From Bacillota bacterium (GTDB taxonomy: Bacteria > Bacillota > Sulfobacillia > Thermaerobacterales > RSA17), in assembly GCA_017577485.1 (NCBI GenBank), contig PKRI01000006.1, positions 1 through 64,000 of the forward strand: a DNA stretch of 64,000 bases. Reading direction: 5' to 3'. The notes under the pieces were generated by a model. It did no database searches. It had not been told where the DNA came from and worked only from the letters and a program-made list of their open reading frames with translations. The position numbers were made by a program, and so were the translations under genes. Numbering within the stretch: position 1 is the first letter of the stretch; every line of letters begins with the position of its first letter. This document shows, piece by piece, positions 57,401-64,000 of the stretch.

Positions 57401-58995
57401 GAGGCTGGCCATTCGCCTCCCGGCCGCTGCCACCCTTCCGGGTCCGGGCGGGTGGCCGCGGCAGCCTGTCCGGCGGCGGTGTGGCCGGCGGGGGCCGGCG
57501 GCTGCGGTGCCGGCGGCTCCAGGTGGCCCAGTTCCCGGCGCGCTTCCTCCCCGGACAGCGTTTCCTGCTCAAACAGCCGCTGGGCCAGGCGGTCCAGCGC
57601 CGGCCGGTGCCGGGCCAGCGCCGCCTCCACGTCCTCCAGCAGGGCGGCGGTGATCTCGGCGCGGACCTGCTGCACGGCATCCACCGGCGCCCGTTCGGAA
57701 TCCACCGGACCCAGCCGCGACAGCCCCGCCGCGATGATGCGCTCGACGATCTCGGCCACCCGCCTGAGGTCGTCGCCGGCAGCGGTGCTGGCCTCGCCGA
57801 AGACCAGGCGCTCGGCGGCGTAACCGGCCAGGGCCACCCGGGCGTCGTTTTCCAGCTGCCGGCGGGTCTGCAGCCACACGTCGTCCTGAGGCCGCTGCCG
57901 CACGTAGCCCAGGGCGGCACCCCGGGACACGATGGTCACCGACGCCACGGAGCCGGGCTGCAGCATCTCGCTGATCAGGGCGTGGCCCGCCTCATGGTAC
58001 GCCACGCGGCGCCGCTCGTCGTCCGACGGCCGGCGGTCGGCCCGCTCACCCAGCAGCACCTTTTCCACGGCTTCCGCCAGGTGGCAGGCCTCGATCCGGG
58101 AACGTCCCTGGCGCCAGGCCAGGATGGCGGCCTCGTTGACCACCGCCTCCAGGTGGGCGCCCGAGAAACCGTAGGTGTCGCGGGCCAGCGCGTCGATGTC
58201 CACGTCGGGCGCCAGGGGACGGCCCCGCAGGTGCAGTTCCAGGATCTCACGCCGGCCGCGGCGATCGGGCAGGTCCACCCGCACCACGCGGTCGAAGCGG
58301 CCGGGCCGGAGCAGCGCCTCATCCAGCAGGTCCACGCGGTTGGTGGCGCCGATGACCACCACCTGCTCGGGGTGGCGGTCGATGCCGTCCATCTCCACCA
58401 GCAGCTGGTTCAGGGTCTGGTCGTACTCCAGGTGGCTGACCTGGCGGCCCCGGCGGCCGCCGATGACCTCCAGTTCGTCGATGAACAGCACCGCCGAGCG
58501 TGACGGCGTCTCCCGGGCCGCCTGGCGTGCCCGCTGGAACAGGGTCCGGACGCGCTGGGCGCCCACGCCGGCGTAGACCTCGATGAACTCGCCTCCGCTG
58601 GCGCTGAGGAAGGCGCTGCCGGTATAGGTGGCCGCCGCCCGGGCCAGCAGCGTCTTGCCGGTGCCCGGCGGGCCGGTCAGAAGAATGCCCCGGAGCGGCC
58701 GGATGCCCAGGCGGGCCGCCGCCTGGCGCTGGATCACGAAGTCCAGCGCTTCCCGCAGTTCCCGCTTGGCGGTATCCTGGCCGCCGATGTCGTCGAAGGT
58801 GATGCTGGTGCTGGGCCGCCGCCCCGGCGCGGCGGCGCCAAGACCCGGCGGCGTGCCCCGGGCGTGGCCGGCGGCCGCCACGGCCGCACCCAGGGCGGCC
58901 AGCAGCAGCAGCGGCGCGACGCGGTCCACACCGCCGGTGAAGATCAGATACGCTGCGAGACCCACGCCGGCCCCGGCCAGCAGGTCAGTCCGCAC
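57397..58995 (-). CDS. FtsH-like AAA zinc metalloprotease without an external domain
   Basis: A 532-residue FtsH relative. The N-terminus has two close hydrophobic segments (LLAGAGVGLAAYLIFTGG, APLLLLAALGAAVAAAGHA) but no ~70-residue external domain between them. AAA: Walker A TGPPGTGKT, Walker B AVLFIDELEVIGG, second region ATNRVDLLDEALLRPGRFDR. Protease: HEAGH zinc site, third ligand in AAGDDLRR. A long Pro/Ala-rich tail ends it. GTG 58995 overlaps the upstream gene by 11 nt, with GGGGGTGA at 5 nt. This shortened type may degrade soluble or membrane proteins with different specificity from true FtsH. Confidence 0.88.
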   Translation of the reverse strand: MRTDLLAGAGVGLAAYLIFTGGVDRVAPLLLLAALGAAVAAAGHARGTPPGLGAAAPGRRPSTSITFDDIGGQDTAKRELREALDFVIQRQAAARLGIRPLRGILLTGPPGTGKTLLARAAATYTGSAFLSASGGEFIEVYAGVGAQRVRTLFQRARQAARETPSRSAVLFIDELEVIGGRRGRQVSHLEYDQTLNQLLVEMDGIDRHPEQVVVIGATNRVDLLDEALLRPGRFDRVVRVDLPDRRGRREILELHLRGRPLAPDVDIDALARDTYGFSGAHLEAVVNEAAILAWRQGRSRIEACHLAEAVEKVLLGERADRRPSDDERRRVAYHEAGHALISEMLQPGSVASVTIVSRGAALGYVRQRPQDDVWLQTRRQLENDARVALAGYAAERLVFGEASTAAGDDLRRVAEIVERIIAAGLSRLGPVDSERAPVDAVQQVRAEITAALLEDVEAALARHRPALDRLAQRLFEQETLSGEEARRELGHLEPPAPQPPAPAGHTAAGQAAAATRPDPEGWQRPGGEWPAS

Positions 58996-59524
58996 CCCCG
59001 TCACCCCCGCCGGCGCGGCGCTCGACGGCGTACAGGTAGGCGTCGCCGCGGTAAAGCTGGATGTAAATGCGGTCGGCGTCGACGGTGAACGCGCTGGCCG
59101 GGTCCAGGCCCAGCGCCGCCGCCTCGGCGGCGAAGGCCGCGGCCATTTCGATGTGCCGGCCCGTTTCCGCAGCCTCCAGCGCGTACGGGCGCAGGCGGTA
59201 ATAGGCGTCCACCAGCGCCTGGTCGCGCCGGTCGACGACAGCGATGTCCACGCCCTCAGGGCCCAGGGCCTGCCGGGCGGTGCGTTCCACTTCCAGGAAG
59301 GCCTCGCGCAGGTGCGGCACATCGGCCAGCGTCACGGTGACGCGGCGGCCGCCGGCGCCGGATTGGACCTGGGCCGCCGTCACGAAGGGAAGCGCCTCCA
59401 GCGCCGTTTGGGCCGGGGCCGCCACGGCCCGGGCCGCATAGAGCCGCGTCCCGACCAACAGCACCGCGAACACCAGCGCAGCCGCCGCGGCGATGCGCAG
59501 CAGGCGGCGCAGCCATCCGGCCAC
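58985..59524 (-). CDS. Membrane-anchored hypothetical protein upstream of the FtsH-like protease
   Basis: A 179-residue protein: one N-terminal membrane helix (LLRIAAAAALVFAVLLVGTRLYA), then a mixed alpha/beta domain rich in short charged helices, with ERTARQALGPEGVDIAVVDRRDQALVDAYYRL in the middle. Its end overlaps the protease start by 11 nt, so the products are probably coupled; it may be an adaptor or inhibitor of the protease. No family recognised. GTG start behind GGGAAGCGGGG. Confidence 0.7.
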   Translation of the reverse strand: MAGWLRRLLRIAAAAALVFAVLLVGTRLYAARAVAAPAQTALEALPFVTAAQVQSGAGGRRVTVTLADVPHLREAFLEVERTARQALGPEGVDIAVVDRRDQALVDAYYRLRPYALEAAETGRHIEMAAAFAAEAAALGLDPASAFTVDADRIYIQLYRGDAYLYAVERRAGGGDGGAD

Positions 59525-59701
59525 GACGACACCCCGCTTCCCGTCGCCAGGTCAGAATAGAATGCCGAGGGTGTTTACATAATACCGAAACGGGCAGCGG
59601 CGGCAAAGCGGAGCCTGTTCCCATCCCGTGGCTGCTGCGGCCGGGCGCGGCCGGCGCGCCGGGCCGGGATCGGTGCTGCTCGAGGCGATTCTTTCGGCTG
59701 C

Positions 59702-61420
59702 TCAGGGCACCGCGTCGACGCCGGCGGTCGCGCCGCCCGTTTCCGGCCGGCCTGCGTGGGCACCGGAGAAGGGGCCGGCCCGGCCGTCGTCGTCGATCAG
59801 CGCCAGCCGATGGGGTTCGCCGGGCGTGGCCCGCAGCAGCCAGCGGATCAACTGCGGGCCGAATTCCACCAGGGCCGGCAGCACGCTGAAGACCCGTTCC
59901 TGCAGTTGCCCCCTGGGCCGCAGCGCGTTGCGGACGTACGTGAAGTCCTGGACCACCCGGCGATGGGTACGCCGGTGGTGCTGGTAGGCCTTGCGCTGGA
60001 GGTAGCGGACCTGGGCCATCACCCGCTCCTCGTTGTGGCGGGCGACCCGGTCCAGATGGGGACTCACGGGTTCCAGGGCCGCGCGGGCGGCCGCGTACGC
60101 ATCCCGGATCCGCTGCTCCAACTGCTGGATGCAGGCGTCGATGCCCACCTGGTCCCGGCGGGCCAGTTCCTCCCGCAGGGGCACGTCGGGATCGCCGGTC
60201 AGGAAGGCGCCGGCGCCCACGCGGTAAGCGCGCAGGCGCTCGCCCACCTCGGGCGCCACCAGGGTCAGCGACAGCCGCGGCGCGATCACCGGCATCTGCA
60301 GCCCGAACAGCGGGTACACGTGCCGCAGCTGGGCCAGGTAGGCGGTTTCGGCCGGGCCGGCCACATAGGCCAGGGTCGGCAGCAGCAGTTCCTGGACCAT
60401 GGGCCGCAGCACCACGTTGGGGCTGAAGCGCCACGGCTCCGACCGCATCAGGGCGGTGGCTTCGGCGGCCGAAAGCCGCACCTGACCGGCGCGGTCCACC
60501 AGGTACTGGTCCTGCCAGTGCAGTGCCGCCCGCCTGCCGTCCCGGTAGAAGAAAAGGTGGGCGTGGTCGGGCTCCACCGCCAGCTGCACCGGATAGCCGC
60601 GGCGCTGCAGGTGCTGGGCGGCGGCGGCGATCTCGCGCTGGATGCCGTCGCGCCGCACCAGGGCCTGGGGGTAGAAATCCCGCAGCAGGAGCCGCAGGGG
60701 CTTCAGCATCGGGTCCAGGACCACCAGGCCTTCTGCCGACAGCCAGCCGGCCATCAGCCGGGCGAACCAGTCTCCCCAGTCGCGGGCCCGCTCCAGTTCC
60801 CGGACGGCCTGCTCCAGGAACTCGGCGTGCCGGGCCCGGGGACCCAGGGCCGAGGCCATCTCCTGCAGCAGTCCCTGCACGCGGCGCGGCACCGGCAGGG
60901 CTCCCACCGAACCGCCGCCGGCCCGCGGCGGCAGGCTCAACTCCCGGACGCGGCCGGCATGGTCCAGCAGAAAAGCCCGGCGGACCTCGTCGAAGTCGTG
61001 GTCCTCGCTGGCCATCCAGAACACGGGGACCACGCGGCGCTCCAGGTGACGGCTCATTTCGGCCGCCAGGCGCACCGCCGTCACCGCCTTGTACAGCGTG
61101 TGCAGCGGCCCTCCCAGCAGGCCGGCCTGCTGGCCGGTGACCACGGCCAGGGTGCCCGGCTCCGCCAGGGCGGCGGCGTTGTCCAGGGCCGCCTCGTGGG
61201 CGCCGTAGGCGCGGTTGGCTTCCACCAGGGCCGCGGCCACCTCGGCGCGGCGGCCCGCGAAGTGCCGGTCCAACCACTGGGCCCGGCGCTGGTACGACTC
61301 GGGGTCATGGGGGTTGTACTCGAAAAATGAAGCCACGTCGTCGAACCGGCGGTACAGGTCCCGCAGCAGCGGCGGCAGCAGCGTTTCGGCGCCGTCCAGA
61401 GGTTGCAGGGTGCTCCGCAA
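59702..61420 (-). CDS. bshC: Bacillithiol synthase (cysteine-adding enzyme)
   Basis: A 572-residue BshC. The nucleotide-binding signature VVTGQQAGLLGGPLHTLYKA is followed by VPVFWMASEDHDFDEVRRA, both diagnostic; a long coiled-coil C-terminal part (ACIQQLEQRIRDAYAAARAALE) mediates dimerisation. It joins cysteine to GlcN-malate, the last step of bacillithiol synthesis. TTG 61420 has AAGGAG about 10 nt upstream. The C-terminus carries ~25 extra residues. The other bsh genes are not in the window. Confidence 0.94.
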   Translation of the reverse strand: MRSTLQPLDGAETLLPPLLRDLYRRFDDVASFFEYNPHDPESYQRRAQWLDRHFAGRRAEVAAALVEANRAYGAHEAALDNAAALAEPGTLAVVTGQQAGLLGGPLHTLYKAVTAVRLAAEMSRHLERRVVPVFWMASEDHDFDEVRRAFLLDHAGRVRELSLPPRAGGGSVGALPVPRRVQGLLQEMASALGPRARHAEFLEQAVRELERARDWGDWFARLMAGWLSAEGLVVLDPMLKPLRLLLRDFYPQALVRRDGIQREIAAAAQHLQRRGYPVQLAVEPDHAHLFFYRDGRRAALHWQDQYLVDRAGQVRLSAAEATALMRSEPWRFSPNVVLRPMVQELLLPTLAYVAGPAETAYLAQLRHVYPLFGLQMPVIAPRLSLTLVAPEVGERLRAYRVGAGAFLTGDPDVPLREELARRDQVGIDACIQQLEQRIRDAYAAARAALEPVSPHLDRVARHNEERVMAQVRYLQRKAYQHHRRTHRRVVQDFTYVRNALRPRGQLQERVFSVLPALVEFGPQLIRWLLRATPGEPHRLALIDDDGRAGPFSGAHAGRPETGGATAGVDAVP

Positions 61421-61548
61421 GGGACACCGCTCCTTCCAGGCAGACACCTACGTCTACGACGGTCCCGCCGGCTTCTCCTTGACGGCCCCCCTTTCCCTGC
61501 CGGGCCCGCGGCAGGGGGTACCGCGGCGCCGTCGAACGCCGCAAGAGG

Positions 61549-61562
61549 CGAACATGTGCTTG
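61549..61562 (+). promoter_or_regulatory. LexA-like box directly upstream of mrfA
   Basis: CGAACATGTGCTTG fits the consensus at 13 of 14 positions and differs by one base from the perfect box at 26404. It ends 11 nt before the mrfA start codon. Confidence 0.75.
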
Positions 61563-61573
61563 GGGGCGGGAGC

Positions 61574-63868
61574 GTGAACCTGGACCAGGTGATCGAGCAG
61601 TTGAGGTCCGACCCCCGGTTCATGGCCCGGGTCTGCGCCTGGCGGGAGGAACCGGCCCGGCCGGCGCGCCATGCCGATTGGCCCGCCGGCGTCGGCGACG
61701 AACTGCGCCGTGCATTGCGGCAGGCCGGCATCGACCGTCCTTACATCCACCAGGCCGAGGCCGTCGAGGCGGCCATGGCCGGCCGCCACGTGGTGGTGGT
61801 GACTCCCACGGCCTCCGGCAAGACGCTGTGCTACAACGTGCCCATCCTGCAGGCGGTCCTGGAGGATCCCAACGCCCGGGCCCTGTGCCTGTTTCCCACC
61901 AAGGCCCTGGCCCAGGACCAGAGCACGGGGCTCAACGCCCTGGTGGACCGCCTCGGCCGCGACATCAAGACCTACACCTACGACGGCGACACGCCGCCCA
62001 ACGCGCGCCGGGCCATCCGGGCCGCCGGGCACGTGGTCATCACCAACCCCGACATGCTCCACACCGGCATCCTGCCCCACCACACCAAGTGGGTCAAACT
62101 CTTCGAGAACCTCCGCTACGTGGTCATCGACGAACTGCACGCCTACCGGGGCGTGTTCGGCAGCCACCTGGCCAACGTGATCCGGCGGCTGCGGCGGATC
62201 TGCCGCCATTACGGCAGCGACCCCACCTTCATCCTCTGCTCCGCCACCATCGCCAATCCCCGGGAACTGGCGGAGCGCATGGTGGGCGACCAGGTCCACC
62301 TGGTGGACCGGACCGGCGCGCCCAGCGCCGCCCGTCACTTCGTGATCTACAGCCCGCCGCTGGTGGACCCGCGCCTGGGCCTGCGGCGCAGCGTGCTGCT
62401 GGAAGCCCGCGATATCGCCGCCCGCCTGGTGCGCAACGACATCCAGACCATCGTCTTCGCCCGCAGCCGGCTCAACGTGGAGGTGCTGCTGGGCTACCTG
62501 CGGGAGGCCGCCGGCCAGGCCGTGGGGCACCACCGTATCCAGGCCTACCGCGGCGGCTACCTGCCGGGCGAGCGCCGGCAGATCGAGCGGGGCCTGCGGG
62601 ACGGCAGCATCCGCGCCGTGGTATCCACCAACGCCCTGGAGCTGGGCATCGACATCGGCACCATGGAGGCCTGCGTCATGGCGGGCTATCCCGGGACGGT
62701 GGCCAGCACCTGGCAGCAGGCGGGGCGCGCCGGCCGCCGGTCGGGCACGTCGCTGACGGTGATGGTGGCCTCGTCCCACCCCCTGGACCAGTACATCGCC
62801 GCCCATCCCCAGTTCTTCTTCGACAACCCGCCGGAAGCGGCGCGCATCCACCCCGACAACCTGTTCATCCTGATGAGCCACGTGAAGTGCGCCGCCTTCG
62901 AACTGCCCTTCACCGCCGGCGAGCGCTTCGGCGCCCACCCCGTGGATGACCTGATGGACTACCTGGCCCAGGAGCGGGTGGTACGGCCGGTGGGCGACCG
63001 CTGGTACTGGATGGCCGACCACTTCCCGGCCAACGACGTGTCGCTGCGCACGGCCGCCCAGGAGAACGTGGTCATCATCGACCGGTCGGAGGGCCGCGCC
63101 CAGGTCATCGGCGAGCTGGACAAGTTCAGCGCGCCGCTCTTCGTCCACGACGAGGCCATCTACCTGCACCGCGGAGGCCAGTACCAGGTGGAGCACTTCG
63201 ATTTCCAGGAGAACAAGGCGTACGTCCGCAAGGTCGACGTCGATTACTACACCGACGCCCAGCTGGCCGTGGACATCAAGGTCCTGGACGTGCTGCGCTC
63301 CGGCGAGGATGAAGGTCCCGCGCCGTCGCGGGCGGCCTCCCGGCACTTCGGCGAGGTGCTGGTGACGGCCCGGCCCACCATCTTCAAGAAGATCAAGTTC
63401 GACACCCGGGAGAACGTGGGCTGGGGCCGCATCCACCTGCCTGAGCAGCAGATGCACACCACCGCCTACTGGGTGGTGTTCCCGGACACCCTGCACCAGG
63501 AGATGCCGGCGCCCCAACTGCAGGCGGCGCTGACGGGCGTGGGGCACGTGCTGGCGCAGCTGGCGCCGCTTTACGTGATGTGCGATCCCCGGGACCTGTA
63601 CGCCGTGCCCCAGGTGCGGGCCCCCTTCACCCAGGCCCCGACCGTTTACATTTACGACGCGGTGCCCGGCGGCGTGGGGCTGGCGGATCGCCTGTACGAG
63701 ATGCACGACGAGCTGCTGGCGGCGGCGCTGCGGCTGCTGGAGGAGTGCCCCTGCCGGCGGGGGTGCCCGGCCTGCGTGGGCGCCGACGCCGTCATGGACC
63801 AGGGCGTCGACGCCCGGGCGGCGGCCCGCGCCCTGCTGGAGCGGGTGGCCTGCCGTGAGCCTGCGTGA
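61574..63868 (+). CDS. mrfA: MrfA (YprA)-type DEAD/DEAH helicase with a zinc-binding DUF1998 end
   Basis: A 764-residue superfamily 2 helicase. Motif I TPTASGKT (78-85), motif II VVIDELHAYRG, motif III LCSATIANP, motif VI QQAGRAGRRSG. The C-terminal domain ends in four closely spaced cysteines (CPCRRGCPAC), the metal cluster of the MrfA/YprA group. In Bacillus MrfA and the exonuclease MrfB repair mitomycin adducts. A gene beginning like mrfB overlaps its end by 14 nt. GTG 61574 follows GGGGG at 7 nt. A LexA-like box just upstream suggests SOS control. Confidence 0.93.
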   Translation: MNLDQVIEQLRSDPRFMARVCAWREEPARPARHADWPAGVGDELRRALRQAGIDRPYIHQAEAVEAAMAGRHVVVVTPTASGKTLCYNVPILQAVLEDPNARALCLFPTKALAQDQSTGLNALVDRLGRDIKTYTYDGDTPPNARRAIRAAGHVVITNPDMLHTGILPHHTKWVKLFENLRYVVIDELHAYRGVFGSHLANVIRRLRRICRHYGSDPTFILCSATIANPRELAERMVGDQVHLVDRTGAPSAARHFVIYSPPLVDPRLGLRRSVLLEARDIAARLVRNDIQTIVFARSRLNVEVLLGYLREAAGQAVGHHRIQAYRGGYLPGERRQIERGLRDGSIRAVVSTNALELGIDIGTMEACVMAGYPGTVASTWQQAGRAGRRSGTSLTVMVASSHPLDQYIAAHPQFFFDNPPEAARIHPDNLFILMSHVKCAAFELPFTAGERFGAHPVDDLMDYLAQERVVRPVGDRWYWMADHFPANDVSLRTAAQENVVIIDRSEGRAQVIGELDKFSAPLFVHDEAIYLHRGGQYQVEHFDFQENKAYVRKVDVDYYTDAQLAVDIKVLDVLRSGEDEGPAPSRAASRHFGEVLVTARPTIFKKIKFDTRENVGWGRIHLPEQQMHTTAYWVVFPDTLHQEMPAPQLQAALTGVGHVLAQLAPLYVMCDPRDLYAVPQVRAPFTQAPTVYIYDAVPGGVGLADRLYEMHDELLAAALRLLEECPCRRGCPACVGADAVMDQGVDARAAARALLERVACREPA

Positions 63869-64000
63869 CCGCCTGGAACGCCTGCGGCAGTTGGGCCTGG
63901 ACCCGGCTGCGGCCCCACCGCGCGGCCCGGTTGAGGGAACCGGTTCCGGCGCCGCCCAACGGCCCGGGTGCGGCGCTGCCCTGGAGGGGCCTGCGGGCGG
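63855..64000 (+). CDS. mrfB: Start of MrfB (YprB)-like exonuclease, truncated by the window end
   Basis: The frame opens with GTG 63855, overlapping the mrfA stop, and reads VSLRDRLERLRQLGLDP before a Pro/Gly/Ala-rich stretch to the end of the window. Bacillus YprB/MrfB begins very similarly and is encoded directly after yprA. Only 48 codons are visible and no catalytic residue of the DEDD exonuclease is included, so the call rests on position and N-terminus. Confidence 0.65.
   Translation, partial: MSLRDRLERLRQLGLDPAAAPPRGPVEGTGSGAAQRPGCGAALEGPAG

Noticed and set aside
59525..59600. Possible sporulation-sigma promoter (CATTCTA with weak upstream box) before the 179-residue gene
   Set aside because: The -10-like CATTCTA fits a sigma-G/F pattern, but no convincing -35 lies at the right distance.

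Overview
The window is one chromosomal stretch of very GC-rich DNA. Most starts are GTG or TTG behind strong Shine-Dalgarno sequences, and stop/start overlaps are common. The gene set points to an aerobic, endospore-forming, high-GC member of the Firmicutes, such as a Thermaerobacter- or Symbiobacterium-like lineage; the lineage name is inference. Supporting genes are spoVS, spoVK, bshC (bacillithiol), a divergent yneA-lexA pair, an endonuclease-type mutL, tandem YmcA/YlbF-like domains, and a synteny block resembling Bacillus (cinA-recA-rny-ymdB-spoVS-miaB-ymcA-mutS-mutL-miaA-hfq-spoVK-hflX-glnA).

Layout, left side. Positions 1-1000 are less GC-rich and look acquired: a truncated membrane gene and an IS256-type transposase remnant. 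Positions 1004-7260 carry the intracellular protease aprX, a rhodanese, and a cysteine-synthesis operon: sulfur carrier fused to E1 and rhodanese, then CysM, then a JAMM peptidase. These are followed by a glycosyltransferase and a large membrane protein of unknown role. Positions 9598-15700 hold speD, ndk, a MarR regulator and S-adenosylmethionine by-product recycling genes (mtnP, ahcY, mtaD). Positions 15737-22734 hold a ComEC-like protein that has lost its metal ligands, surE, a wall-targeted NodB protein, an aldehyde dehydrogenase, a histidine phosphatase and an MBL hydrolase. Positions 22736-25435 encode an ABC-2 exporter on the minus strand.

The centre (25436-26052) is gene-free and contains a 28-bp match to the Xer recombination site dif. 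To its left nearly all genes read rightward and to its right most read leftward, so the window appears to span the replication terminus.

Right side. yneA and lexA diverge from a region with LexA boxes. glnA and its downstream ANTAR regulator follow; the glnA leader contains two hexaloop hairpins and an overlapping terminator, the layout of an ANTAR-controlled attenuator. Next come hflX, spoVK, hfq, miaA and mutL. A plus-strand cytochrome c oxidase operon (two subunit III genes) separates mutL from mutS. Then follow a tandem YlbF-like gene, miaB, a MarR regulator, a dipeptidase, an acyl-CoA dehydrogenase, spoVS, ymdB, and rny behind a roughly 240-nt structured leader RNA. The block continues with recX, recA, thpR, a metallophosphoesterase, cinA, an FtsH-like protease and bshC. 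The window ends with a divergent mrfA helicase gene carrying a LexA-like box just before its start, and the beginning of mrfB. No rRNA, tRNA or CRISPR array was seen.
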